A stretch of DNA of 64,000 bases from Blastocladiella emersonii ATCC 22665 (taxonomy: Eukaryota; Blastocladiomycota; Blastocladiomycetes; Blastocladiales; Blastocladiaceae), in contig JANHCV010000014.1 in assembly GCA_025594325.1 (NCBI GenBank), forward strand, positions 186,001 to 250,000. The letters run 5' to 3'. Numbering within the stretch: position 1 is the first letter of the stretch; every line of letters starts with the position of its first letter. The notes beneath the pieces were generated by a model. The model was not told the origin of the DNA, ran no database searches, and saw only the letters and a list, made by a program, of their open reading frames with translations. The position numbers and the translations under genes are program-made. Below are positions 11,285 to 22,222 of this stretch, in pieces.

Positions 11285-11327
11285 CACGTGCGCATTTTTT
11301 CGGCCGAGAGAAGTCATCCCTCACGTG
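11285..11327. promoter_or_regulatory. Two CACGTG motifs in the TRP4-TRP5 divergent intergenic region
   Basis: CACGTG occurs at 11285-11290 and 11322-11327, between the two divergent tryptophan genes. CACGTG is the core E-box bound by bHLH factors such as Cbf1. The motif is short and the genome GC-rich, so two copies could be chance. Confidence 0.3.
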
Positions 11328-11434
11328 CGCGGGTCTTCGGCGGCTTGCTGCCTCGCCGCGGCGATCTCGCCACGCCGCGTCGGCCGGCCAGCCCGCGAAA
11401 GCCGGCCCGAACGTTACGTTAGCCGCCCGAGAAG

Positions 11435-11442
11435 TATAAAAG
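11435..11442 (+). promoter_or_regulatory. TATA box (TATAAAAG) of TRP5
   Basis: TATAAAAG lies about 136 bp upstream of the TRP5 ATG in an otherwise GC-rich stretch, which suits a core promoter with a leader of roughly 100 nt. Confidence 0.55.
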
Positions 11443-11577
11443 GCGCCGCGCGCGCCCGCACCCGGCTCTCGCTCCCGCAACTACGGCCTGACCTAGTACC
11501 AAGTACCGATCCCGCCAGGTACCCATCACCCTCTGCTGCGATGCTATCAACACGAACCCTAACGACCCCCCCCCAGA

Positions 11578-13698
11578 ATGACCGACCGCCTCCGCTCCGC
11601 CTTCGCCAAGGCCCGCCGCGAGGGCCGCGCCGCCTTTGTCGCGTACACCACCGCGGGCTTCCCGGACGTGGCGAGCTGCCCGGACGTGCTGCTCGCGCTG
11701 CAGTCGGGCGGCGCCGACGTGATCGAGCTGGGCGTGCCCTTCACGGACCCGCTGGCCGACGGGCCGACGATCCAGCACTCGACGCACGTGGCGCTGACCA
11801 ACGGCGTCGACCTCGAGCGGTGCCTCGGGTTCGTTCGCGCCGCGCGCGACCGCGGGCTCACGGTCCCCGTGCTCTTCATGGGCTACTACAACCCGTTCCT
11901 GCAGCACGGCGAGGCCAAGCTGATGCGCGACTGTGCCGCCGCCGGCGTCGACGGGTTCATTGTCGTCGACCTGCCGCCCGAGGAGTCGGCCGTGTTCCGC
12001 GCCGAGGCCAACAAGCACGCGCTGTCGTACGTGCCGCTCATCACCCCCTCGACGTCGCTGGCGCGTATCGAGGCCCTCGCGCCCGTCGCCGACTCGTTCA
12101 TCTACGTGGTCTCGCGCAACGGCGTCACGGGCGAGCGCGGCGCCGTCAACACGGGCCTGCCCGACCTGATCCAGCGCATCCGCAAGTACAACCCGACGGT
12201 GCCCCTCGCCGTCGGGTTCGGCGTGGCGACCCGCGACCACTTCCTCGACGTCGCCAAGCTCGCTGACGCGGTCGTCATCGGGTCCAAGATCATCAACGTC
12301 ATCAAGGCCGCCCACGCCGAGGGCAAGGACCACGTCAAGGCCGTGCTCGACTACGCCCGCCACATCACGGGCAAGGACGGCGCTGTTTCGGCGACCGCGG
12401 CTGCCCCCGCCGCCGAGGCTTCCTCGACCGCCGTCAAGCCCGCGCACACGGACGTCAACGACGCGTACACGCACCTGACCAAGCCCAACTTTTTGCTCAA
12501 CCCGCGGTTCGGCGAGTTTGGCGGCCAGTACGTGCCCGAGGCGCTCGTCGACTGCCTGCGCGAGCTCGAGGCCGCGTACGTCGAGGCCAAGAACGACCCC
12601 GAGTTTTGGGCCGAGTTCCGCCGCGAGTACCAGTACATGGGCCGCCCCTCGCCGCTGCACCTCGCCGAGCGCCTGACGGAAGCGGCCGGCGGCGCGCGCA
12701 TCTGGCTCAAGCGCGAGGACCTCAACCACACGGGGTCGCACAAGATCAACAACGCCATGGGCCAGATCCTCCTCGCCAAGCGCCTGGGCAAGACGCGCAT
12801 CATTGCCGAGACGGGCGCCGGGCAGCACGGCGTCGCGACCGCCACGGTGTGCGCCAAGCTCGGCCTCGAGTGCGTCGTGTACATGGGCGCGGCCGACTGC
12901 GAGCGGCAGCGGCTCAACGTGTTCCGCATCCAGCTGCTCGGCGGGACCGTGGTCCCCGTCGAGTCCGGGTCGCGCACGCTCAAGGACGCGATCAACGAGG
13001 CCATGCGCGACTGGGTCACCAACGTCGACAACACGCACTACCTCGTCGGGTCCGCCATCGGCCCGCACCCGTTCCCGACGCTCGTCCGCGAGTTCCAGTC
13101 GGTGATCGGCCGCGAGGCCCTCGCCCAGTTCCGCGACAACGACGCCGTGCGCGCCGCCACCGGCGGCAAGACGTACCCGGACGCGGTCCTGGCGTGCGTC
13201 GGCGGCGGGTCCAACTCGATCGGCCTGTTCGGCCCCGTCGCCGACGACCCGAACGCGGCGCACGTGCAGATCATCGGCGTCGAGGCCGGCGGCGACGGCG
13301 TCGGGACCGGCCGCCACTCGGCCACGCTCTCGTGCGGCGTCCCCGGCGTCCTCCACGGCACCCGCACCTACCTGCTCCAGGACGCCAAGGGCCAGGTCAT
13401 CGAGACCCACAGTGTCTCGGCGGGGCTCGACTACCCGGGCGTCGGGCCCGAGCACGCCCACCTCAAGCACTCGGGCCGCGCGCGGTACCTCGCCGTCGAC
13501 GACAAGCAGTGTCTCGACGGGTTCAAGACCATGTCCAAGCTCGAGGGAATCATCCCGGCGCTCGAGACGGCCCACGCCGTGTATGCGGCTATGGATGTCG
13601 CCAAGGAGATGGGACAGGGCAAGGATATCATTGTCTGTGTCTCGGGGCGCGGCGATAAGGATGTCAACCAGGTCATGAAGCTGCTCAACTTTGAGTAG
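11578..13698 (+). CDS. TRP5: Tryptophan synthase, fused alpha-beta (fungal type)
   Basis: An uninterrupted 706-residue frame. The alpha domain (about 1-265) cleaves indole-3-glycerol phosphate. Its catalytic residues are visible in [18 protein letters not shown] (Glu50, Asp61), followed by VLFMGYYNP and [10 protein letters not shown] linker of about 35 Ala/Thr/Pro-rich residues follows. The beta domain (about 300-706) condenses indole with serine. Its PLP lysine is Lys389 in [13 protein letters not shown], followed by [13 protein letters not shown] and the phosphate-binding GGGSNSIG. The alpha-beta order in one chain is the fungal arrangement. The start at 11578 opens directly on [13 protein letters not shown], which fits the alpha-domain N-terminus. 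No intron is present, unlike most neighbours. Confidence 0.97.
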   Translation: MTDRLRSAFAKARREGRAAFVAYTTAGFPDVASCPDVLLALQSGGADVIELGVPFTDPLADGPTIQHSTHVALTNGVDLERCLGFVRAARDRGLTVPVLFMGYYNPFLQHGEAKLMRDCAAAGVDGFIVVDLPPEESAVFRAEANKHALSYVPLITPSTSLARIEALAPVADSFIYVVSRNGVTGERGAVNTGLPDLIQRIRKYNPTVPLAVGFGVATRDHFLDVAKLADAVVIGSKIINVIKAAHAEGKDHVKAVLDYARHITGKDGAVSATAAAPAAEASSTAVKPAHTDVNDAYTHLTKPNFLLNPRFGEFGGQYVPEALVDCLRELEAAYVEAKNDPEFWAEFRREYQYMGRPSPLHLAERLTEAAGGARIWLKREDLNHTGSHKINNAMGQILLAKRLGKTRIIAETGAGQHGVATATVCAKLGLECVVYMGAADCERQRLNVFRIQLLGGTVVPVESGSRTLKDAINEAMRDWVTNVDNTHYLVGSAIGPHPFPTLVREFQSVIGREALAQFRDNDAVRAATGGKTYPDAVLACVGGGSNSIGLFGPVADDPNAAHVQIIGVEAGGDGVGTGRHSATLSCGVPGVLHGTRTYLLQDAKGQVIETHSVSAGLDYPGVGPEHAHLKHSGRARYLAVDDKQCLDGFKTMSKLEGIIPALETAHAVYAAMDVAKEMGQGKDIIVCVSGRGDKDVNQVMKLLNFE

Positions 13699-13962
13699 AG
13701 CAGGGCGGGTGGTTGTGCGAGAGCAAGGGTTTGGTTGGTGATGGTGGATGATGAATAGCACATGGTTTCTCGCGCAATGCTCTTGGTCCCTGTCGCTTGA
13801 AGGTGTCAATCGTTGAAGGCGACGCGCAGGAAGGAGAAGAGGAGCGAAGAGCTGAGCGAAGAGGTCGACGTCAGCTGTCGCGTCTCAAGTCGCGTCCATG
13901 GTCGCGACCTCGACGACGCTCCACCGTGTCTCTTGCTCGAGAAGCACACGTAGCACAAAACA

Positions 13963-15835
13963 ATGAAAACTGCATGCATTGATCCAAAGTCTTCACGTTT
14001 ATGCCGTTCCAACCTGCCGGCCGAGCTCGTTGCGCAAGTCATCGACTCGCGCCGTCATCCGGCAACGGCGGCGACGCGCGGCTTCGCCGAGCTTACTGCG
14101 AGCCCGACGACGATGACGCAGTAGATCTACCGGTGCTGTGTCGCGCTCAACCCGGCGCTCGGTGGCGGCCGGACGCGCGTCAATGCCAATCCTTGCGACG
14201 CGCGCTACCCGATCGAGCTGAGATGCCTTCTGTCGCTGGAGCCGTACTAGATGCAGCTGGTCGAGCGCACCCGCGCCTCAGAAACCGACTTGTTCAGCCA
14301 CCGGCTGGACCACGCGTGCCCGATGTGGGGCCTGCACACTCACGCGTAGCGCACCGAGCTTCGCGCTTGGTTCTGCTAGCTCAGACGCCATGCCCAGTTC
14401 ATTCATATCCGGCCCCAATGACGCTCCCGCCCGGCTGTTCTCGCTGCTCCAGCTCGCGTGCTTCTTCGCCGCCGTGAGCCGTCCCGCCGAGCTCGCGATT
14501 GTGCTTGACTCGCTCCTCTCGACGTGCAAGCTCGCGTGATTCATTCATGATTAGTTCGACTGGGACGCGGACTGGCGCGACGACGACGTCTGTTTACAGA
14601 CGATGTCTGCTTCCCGGATGCTTGACGTTCCGGACGGCGCGAACCAAGGGCGCGCGGTGACGCTGCTCGAGCACCTGGCTCTCGTTTGTTTCCACAGGTA
14701 GTGATACGACGTGCTCGCGGTGCTCGAGGCGCCCGAGTGCGTGCTCGACGGGGCCGCGGCCATCCGCCGTCGACCACGCTGCCGACACGCGGCTGCCCGC
14801 CGATGCCCTGAATGAGGTTTCGTGCTGACTGTTTGGCGAAACGGGCGTGTTCGCGCTGCTCGTCAAGGTGTGTCGGGATCGCCGCGGCTTGCCGATCCCG
14901 TAGCATTTTGGCTACAACCGTGTGATCCATTATTGTTCCTCATCGTTTACGTCGAGCTGGTCGCCCCGTTCCGCGCGTACGACCAGATCCTCGCTGCTTC
15001 TCCTGAACAGCGACCATCCGCAAAACGACAACGAGTTTGGCGGCTGCATCATTTACCCATCGTCTCGCTTCTCGTCATTTCCCTCCCGCGCGAACTGGCC
15101 CTCCAGCACCTCGCTGAGCCGCGGCCAGGCACTGCCGTCCCTCGCGTGCTCGGACACCTGCACGCGCTGCTTGATCAACGCGTCCGTTCCGCCACGAGTG
15201 AGCCGAGCGTGTGGTCGGCATTCGCGCTCACGCGAGCGTGGGATCTCGCGCAGCGAGTGGACTTCCACGTGGCCACTTTGCATCAACGTCCACGCATCGC
15301 ACCCTGAATTGTTCGCCGAGGTTGGCTCGCTCGCGATCCTCGCGGCCGCGGGCGGAGAGTCGCTGGTCCGTGAAGTTTTCTGTGCACTCCGTGCTCCTTG
15401 GGTTTGCGCCGGTCCTCGCGTCGTTCACCGAGCCCACTCGCAGCGCCCTCTTCTCGCACGACGCACTGGTCATGGACGCGGACGATCAACAGTTCATTAG
15501 GCTCACGTCGCGCGGATCGTTGCCAAGCTTTACTGCACAGCGCCCTCGCTCGTCATCGACGAGCTCCTGTGCGTCCGTGTGACGAGCCTGCGGCCCCTCG
15601 TGCGCGTGTTCTCACGCAGCGTACTTAATAGTGGCGCTCGCCGACATGGCTTCTCGCAGCGACCTGCGTTGTTCATTACCGGCACCAATACCGCGCAGGG
15701 GTGCGCGATGCGATGCTCGCTTAGCTGTTCAAAGCGGCCGAGGCCGCGGCCCGTCGCGACGAGCTTCGCGGCACGTTGCGACGAGCGCGAGCAACGTGGT
15801 CCGCGTGTGCTCGAGCTCGGAATTCGAGGGCGAAG
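13963..15835 (+). pseudogene. Family copy B: degraded F-box-like family member
   Basis: The start region is recognisable (MKTACIDPKSSRLCRSNLPAEL, then ATRGFAELTASPTT), but the frame stops at a TAG where functional copies read QWVYRC (about 14121). Similarity resumes with IYRCCVALNPALGGG. Further blocks appear out of frame: VAPFRAYDQI-like near 14955, a PGTAVPRVLGHLHALLD segment near 15126, and a LFKAAEAAARRDEL segment near 15725 that matches the family C-terminus. Many stops and shifts make this an old pseudogene on the same strand as TRP5. A TCAGCTG core remains about 92 bp upstream, at 13871, where functional copies carry the full motif. Confidence 0.75.
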
Positions 15836-16250
15836 CCCAAGGCGGGAACGGTGTTGTGTCACCCTTCGCACATTCAAGTCCTTTCACTCGCCTCCAGCGG
15901 GCTGCGAAGTGACGATCGACAGGAACACTCGATCGACGTGAATGGCGCAACGCGTGGTTTCCACAGCGTGGTTTCCACCGCACAAGAAGCCCATCCCTTT
16001 CCTTCAGGGCAAGCTTGCCAACATGTCCAGATTTCACGTTGCTCGGGGGTAGACATGAGGAAGCGCGGTGGAAGCTTGGCCACGGCGTGGGGCTGTTGGC
16101 GACAAACTACAAAGCATAAGCTGTGCCAACGCCGACGCCAGTCCAGCAGACGGAATTGATGATGAATGAAACGTTGCACAGACTCTTTGCGAGCAGCGAT
16201 TGCCCCTCTGTGGTCGCGAGGGGAGGAGAGGGGGAGGAGCGCGCCGAGCG
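15836..16250. other. Intergenic region between copies B and C
   Basis: No gene is supported. It includes one minus-strand copy of a dispersed motif (CGCGTTGCGCCAYTCAC) at about 15938-15957, also found at 23931, 33848 and 44260. Confidence 0.35.
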
Positions 16251-16272
16251 GCATCAGCTGATGTGGCGCAGC
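16251..16272 (+). promoter_or_regulatory. Family promoter motif upstream of gene C
   Basis: GCATCAGCTGATGTGGCGCA lies about 115 bp upstream of the ATG at 16386. In gene orientation the same core (palindromic TCAGCTGA plus TGYGGYKCAGC) precedes genes D, E, F and G, and degraded forms precede B and H. Confidence 0.6.
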
Positions 16273-16385
16273 GCCCGCTGTGAGTCGAGCGGTTGCCCTA
16301 GCGGTTGCCCTCGCCAGCCTTTGAGTTGGGCGCTTGTTGGGCTCTCGGCCAACAACCAACCTCAACGAGGCCTAGACGCAACGCC

Positions 16386-18891
16386 ATGGAAACTACATGC
16401 ACTGATCCGAGGCCCGCTCACTTATGCCTTTCCGACCTCCCGCCGGAGCTCGTCGCGCACGTCCTGCGTGTCGCCGCCCCGCGCAGCACCGTCGCCGCCG
16501 CCACACGCACGCTTGCCGAGGTCGCTGCCAACCCGACCACGCAGTGGGTCCATCGCTGCCTCACACTGCCTGACCCGATGCTGCTCCGCTGGGTGCGGAT
16601 CCGCAACCGGCTCCGCGCAGCGCTGCCCAACCATGCGCTCGTGGCGCTGCCGCTCACCGTCTTCCTCGTGCACACGAAAATGAAGTACGCGCGAGATGAA
16701 GACTGCCGCGAGCTGCGGTTCGAGAACGAGGCGGAAACGTGGGGCCCGTGCGTCCATCCCATGGACGAGGCGTTCCTCAACCGCTTCTGCCAGATCGTCA
16801 TGGCGCCGCTCGATTGCGAGTCCGAGTCTGGTCCCGGCAAAATGGCCCTGCGACTCGAGGACACCTCGATCGAGGCTCCGACTCGCTTCCTCGTGCTCGC
16901 CCAGCTCGCGTGCTACCTTGCTGCGTTTGGCCGCCCCTCCGAGCTGGCCTTCGTCCTTGCCGCTTTTTCTGCCCTCGACGACCCGTGCCCTCTCGCCCTC
17001 AGCCAGTGGATCGCGCTGGACCCGTCGTGGCGCTCGGACGCTTCGCTGCAGCGGGTTACGGAGCTATTTGGCGCCGCCGCGAACGACAAACGCACGCTCG
17101 GCGAATACCTGGTTCACGTCTGCTTCCGCTGGTCGCGGTACGACATGCTCGCCGTGCTCGAATCGTCCAAGCTTGTCCCCGACAGGGCTTCCACCGTTCG
17201 CATGCTCCTCAATGCCGGCGACCTCCTGGGACTCTGTCGCTCGGATCTGGATTGCCCGACCGGCGCTTGCGCGAAGGTCTTTCGATGGCTGTTTGGCCCA
17301 GCGGACGGCATCGAGCCCGGGATGGCCCAGCAAGCCATCAAGCTGCTCTCCATCATGTGTCCGAATGAGCACCTGTTGCCCATGATCGCGGACTTGGGCT
17401 ACGCGAAGGTCATCCGAGGTCTCTCGCAACGCGACAAGGACGAGACGCTCAAGCTTTTCCTTCCCGACGCCGACCGCGTCCGCGACATTCAGCAAATCTT
17501 TGATTGCTTCGACCAAAGAGAGAACTGGATTCTCGCGCTTCTTGCGACTTGTCATCTCTTTGACGACCAGCTCTTGCCACAGCTCTTCTGGGTGCTGGTG
17601 GCCAATCAGGACTCGCTCGTCCACGTTGCCATGGACAGCGTTTCCTGGGATAACCTCGCATCGGTTTGTGGGCTTGGTACGTGATCAGGTTCTTGCAGGG
17701 TTTACGGGACGGCTTCTCATCTATCGCCGAGTTTGTGTAGCCTTCGATCACGGAGTGCATGTGTTCGACTGCCATGCAGATGTGCAAGAGATTCCCGCTC
17801 ACTTCGTGAACATTTTTGCGCGGGACATCTGCTGCCTCCTCGCCGTGGCCCTTTCCCACGGCATCCAGCTGGCCGACGTGCTCAATACGAGCCGCCTGGC
17901 GGTGCTTCGCGACTTGAAGCTGCTCGATTCGGTGCTCGCGTGGCTGGCCACGTACGTCGGCCCGGTCGCCGTCTTCCGCGCCTACGACGAGATCATGGTG
18001 GCGTCGCTCGAGCACCTGGAGCACCCGCAAATCGAAGACGATTTCGGCGTCTCCTTCAGCAAGCTCCTCGTTGCGCTGCTTGCGCTCTCGCCCACCCGCG
18101 AGCTCGTACTCGAGTACCTCAACACTCCTCGGCACGGCACCAAGCTGCCGCGCGCGCACTGGCACCTTCACATGCTGCTGCACCCGCGCATCCGTGCCCT
18201 TAGTTGGGATGGCAAGCGGCATTCGCTTTTGCCCTTTGACTCGCTCCCCTACTGCCCTTTCACGGCGGCGTGGTTCACGCACCGCGAGGAGTGGTGTACC
18301 AACCTGGATGTGCCGCTCGACTGCTACGCGTCGCCCGACGAGTCGTTGGAAGCGGTCGGCAGACAGCTTTGTCATCCAACGCCTCGACACAAGTCGTGGC
18401 AGATTGCGTGGCGGTCGGCCGTGCACGCGATCCTCACCGAGCTGCCGGCTTTCACGCCCACGCCCGCGTCGTTCCCTGAGCCTCTGCGCCGCCAGCTTTT
18501 CTCGTCCGAGTCGCTTATCATGGCCGATTTCGTGCGTTCAGACGACCGCTGCAATCCCCGCTCACACATCAAGTGGATCGTCAAGGCGCTCCACCGCGCG
18601 GCACCCGAGCTCCTCGTCAACGACCTCCTGCGCGTCGGCGTGGCGAGCTCGCCGTGTGTCTGGCGGATTTTTCCATACGGCGCGCTGGACGGCCTGCGCT
18701 CGCCGTTGTGGCTCCTTGCGGCGGCATGCGTTGTGCTTGATCGGTACGGGCGGCAGCCCGACTTGCGCAACAAGGTCCTTGGCGAGCTGTTTGATGCGGC
18801 CGAGGCTACGGCCTGCACCGACAAGTTTGAAGCAATGATCCGCAATGAGTGCCAGCGCCGTGGCCTCAAGGCGTCGCAGTTTGGAATTTGA
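16386..18891 (+). CDS. Family gene C: intact F-box-like multicopy protein
   Basis: Exons 16386-17676 and 17741-18891 flank a 64-nt phase-1 intron (GTACGT...TGTAG), giving 813 residues. I do not recognise the family. The N-terminus (residues about 15-50: LSDLPPELVAHVLRVAAPRS, then AAATRTLAEVAANPTTQW) has the LPxEL...VL pattern of an F-box, the Skp1-binding element of SCF ubiquitin ligases. The rest is helical, with blocks shared by all copies: ARDICCLLAVALSHG, LRDLKLLDSVLAWLATYVGPVAVFRAYDE, SPTRELVLEYL, RAHWHLHMLLHPR and the C-terminal LRSPLWLLAAACVVLDRY. No signal peptide, transmembrane segment or catalytic motif is evident. This is the best reference copy in the cluster. The F-box reading is inference. 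Confidence 0.75.
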
Positions 18892-19553
18892 GTGTGTGTG
18901 AGTTTGGGTTTTGTGATTGTGTACAAGTAGTCCTAAGAATATAATTGCCTATTTGTTTTTTGTAACCATGAAATCATTGCTCCTCAACGCGCCGGCCAGC
19001 ACGGCCTTGGCCTAGGTGGGGCGGCCCGCGGCCGCGGACTCCCTCAACGACTTTACCCGTGCGGCGCGAGTGGACCGAGGCGTAGCAGCGCACCAAGCAC
19101 AAATCCGCGCGCGTGAGCCTCGCGCGTCTTTCGCTTAAGTTCAGCCTCAACGAGGAGGATCACCGCGCACTCGTGCTATTCCTCATGAAGCTCATCGCCA
19201 TTTTTGTTTGCGTCAACACAGCTGTCGCGCTGAGGCCACCGCGACATCGGATCCAAACGCGCACGCGTCGGTCCGCGTTTCTCCTTGGCAAGGCCCCTGC
19301 TCGACTCGCGCGCGACCTCTGAGCTCTAGCAGTAGATGATGAGCTGAAGCAAAGCAAGTACAATTCTAACCAGTTGGTCTCGTCATGGACGAAACCACGC
19401 GCGAGCGGAGGAGGAAAGCGACGCGGCGGTCATCGTCACCTGATGTGGTTCAGCCACAAAAACGGACGGCGAGTCACTCGCGCGCTTCGGTGGCGCTTAG
19501 GCGCCTTTGACGAGTGCTGCTTCGTGCCCCTTGACAATCGAGGCACAGAAACC
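18892..19553. other. Intergenic region between C and H, with degraded coding-like sequence and a weak promoter motif
   Basis: From about 18969 a plus-strand reading begins MKSLLLNAPASTALA and meets a stop, then continues protein-like (AAADSLNDFTRAARVDRG) before decaying. I cannot assign it. Around 19434-19455, CATCGTCACCTGATGTGGTT followed by CAGCC is a degraded form of the family promoter motif, about 105 bp upstream of gene H. Confidence 0.35.
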
Positions 19554-21890
19554 ATGAAAACTACATGCATTGACACGAGGTCCACGCGTTTGTGCCTTCC
19601 CGATCTTCCGGCCGAGCTGGTCGCGCAAGTCCCGCGCATCGCGACCCCGCGGCCCATCGTCGCCGCCGCCACACGCGGATTCGCCGAGGTTGCTGCCAAT
19701 CCAACGACGCAGTGGGTGTACCGGTGCTCCATCATGCTTAATCCAGCCTTCGGTTGGGTGCGCCTGCGGTTGAAAGCAGGGAAAACGATACCAAACGTCA
19801 TTTCGCTCGGAACGACGTTCGCATTTGGCCATTACATGAAGACAACCGCGAAGGAGATCAGTAAACTGCGCGATTCTGACAACAGCTCCGATGTGGACTC
19901 TCGCCCGTGGGGCCCGTGCATCCACGCAATGAGCTCCGCATTCCTCGCGCGTTACTGCAACCGCGCTCTTTCATCGCCAACTTCTCACATTAAGTTGGTT
20001 GATGGCTCATCAACGGATCGGGTGCACCACTCGTGGGATAAAATTCATATCCACGTTGGCTTTCGGTTCGCTACCGTTATCGGACCCTTTCCGCTCGTTA
20101 CCTTGAGCCAGCTCGCGTGCTTCCTTGCTGCCCTTGGCCATCCGTCTGAGCTTGTCGTTGTTCTCGATGCAATTGCCGGCTACGGCTACATTGATTCCGG
20201 CTCCGTTTCGTTGGAGATATGGATCGCCATGGTCCCGGACTGGACGTACGATCACGCTTGCAACTTCCTCAACGTGTTTCCAGCAGGCGCCCAGTCGTGC
20301 TCGTTCACCGTCATCGAGTATCTTACGCTCGTCGCGTACCGGCAGCTGCGACACGACACTCTTGCGCTCCTCGAATCATCCGCATACGGCTTGGACAAGA
20401 TGCGGCTCGTTCGTTGGATCGTCGACATGGGATACTTGGTCGCCATGGGCCGCACGATTCACCCCACACGTGCAACCAAAGATTGTGTCAAGACCTTCCG
20501 CTGGTTCTTTGGCGAAACCGACGAGCTGGAGCACCAGCTAGACCCAGTGGTTACGCGCGTCGTCGCGACGGCGTGCGAAAGTCACCGCGCCCTCAAAGTT
20601 TTGTCCAGCCTGGGCTATGTCGGCATAATTGCAGCGCTTTCTGACCCCGAAAAGGAAGCGTTGGTCGACCAGCTGGTCGCACCGTTCGATTTGGACGGGT
20701 CCGACGCGCTCCTGAACGCGCCAACCACCCACTTTGACTGGCTTCTGACCTTGCTTGGCGGAACCGGCCTCCTTACCAATCAAGAGCTGGGACAGGCCAT
20801 TGGGAAACTGGTTGCAGCTCACGACCAATTTGTCCACAAGCTGATACACTCCATCCTTGATGAATCGGCTGACATCGTCATCTCTGGAGGTACGCAATCG
20901 CCCATGTCTATCAAGCACTGCCGTGTGCTTACCTCGACCGTTTTGGTTTCTATAGCAATTCGTCAAGTGCTTTGGGGACTTCAGTCGGACAGCGAGCGCA
21001 TGGAACCCTCGGCCGACGTTGTTACGACCCACGCGCTCGGCATCTGTCGTCTGCTCGCGTTCGCTGCTTCACGCGGAGTTCCGCTGCCACGCGTCCTAGA
21101 TATGGCCCTGCTGCAGCAACTTCGAAGTGCGAATTCGCAACTTGAAGCTCCTTGACTCGGTTCTCCCCGCTTTAGCGATTTACATTGGTCCAGTGCTCTC
21201 TTCCGCGCGTATGACGGAATCTTTGTCACGTCCCTGGATCTGGTCAAGCTGCCTCAAGTAGACCTTGAATTTGGCGTGCTCTTCGGCAAAATCCTTGTCT
21301 CGCTGCTCGCTGCCTCGCCCACCCGCAAGCTGGTCCTCAATTACCTCGCCGAACAGCGACCAGGCATCCCACTTCCTCGCGCGCACTGGCACCTACATAC
21401 CCTCTTGCATCCAAGCGTGCGCACTGAAACCACCAAGTTCAGGTCACCTGCGGCTCTGCTTCTCGAATCGCTGTCCGTGAGCGAAAGGTCGTGGTCGTGG
21501 TTCGAGCGCGGTCGTTGGTGCTCGAGGTGGTCGCTGCCACCCAACTGTTACTCCACCGATGCCAATTCGATCACCGCGCTTCGACCTTCTGCAATTCCTC
21601 TCACTCAGGGCGAGCTGCCGCTGGCCCCGTGGCGTTTGCCGTGCGCTCATTGCTGACCGAGATCCCCAGTTTCACACCGATGCTTTCGTCGTTTCCTAAG
21701 CCCGTCCGCAATGCCATCTTCTCGCCCGAGGCGCTCATGATGGTCAACTTCGCAGGCGCCAACGACCAGTGCGATCTTTGCGCCAACGTCGCGTGGATTA
21801 TCCTTGAGCTGTATCGCGCGGTGCCTGAGCTTCTTGTCGAGAGCACACGTGAGTGGCGCGGCGCGTTCCCTTGCTGCCAGCACTCCGCTG
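19554..21890 (+). pseudogene. Family copy H: truncated, frameshifted F-box-like member
   Basis: The start at 19554 (MKTTCIDTRSTRLCLPDLPAE) and exon 1 to 20889 are intact. The conserved phase-1 intron is 20890-20955; it is 66 nt, a multiple of 3, so the frame reads through it. Exon 2 begins well (RQVLWGLQSDS, CRLLAFAASRG) but shifts frame near 21125, where an extra segment interrupts LRNLKLLDSVL. It shifts again near 21195 before LFRAYDGIF, and a third time near 21640. Similarity stops near 21870, after VAWIILELYRAVPELLVES, so about 80-90 C-terminal residues (the WLLAAACVVLD block) are missing. Exon 1 is better preserved than exon 2, which suggests recent inactivation. Confidence 0.75.
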
Positions 21891-22222
21891 GTTAATTCAT
21901 TCGCGGAGCCCCTCAGTAACGAAGCTCGCGAGGAAGGAATAAAGCTGAACATCATAGTTGAAACTGACTGTCGCTCCCGTTCTCCCTACTGTCCGTGCTG
22001 CTGCCACTCGTGAGTTTACTGCCGGTCGTGATTCAATTACGCGACATGGCCGCTTTACTGAGCGCGGTCCGTAATGGATAGGCTGTGTTGTTATACTGTC
22101 CACACTTTCTCACGACCGTGACTGCAGCGAGCACAAAAGCTCCGAACCACCCGCATCTCTGAGTTCAAGCAACCTCGTTCCAGCGCAGCATTCTCTAAAA
22201 CCTACGCTTAAAACCTGTGACC
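21891..22222. other. Intergenic region between copy H and the GTPase gene
   Basis: No gene is supported. It forms the 5' flank of the GTPase-like gene, whose ATG at 22223 sits in a strong context (GACCATGG). Confidence 0.35.

Noticed and set aside
11419-13809. 796-codon minus-strand frame opposite TRP5
   Set aside because: It is an antisense shadow of TRP5, Val/Gly/Arg-rich with no domain.
17677-17698. A 22-nt intron in gene C
   Set aside because: Too short. The 64-nt version ending TGTAG matches the size, phase and position of the intron in D, E, F and G.
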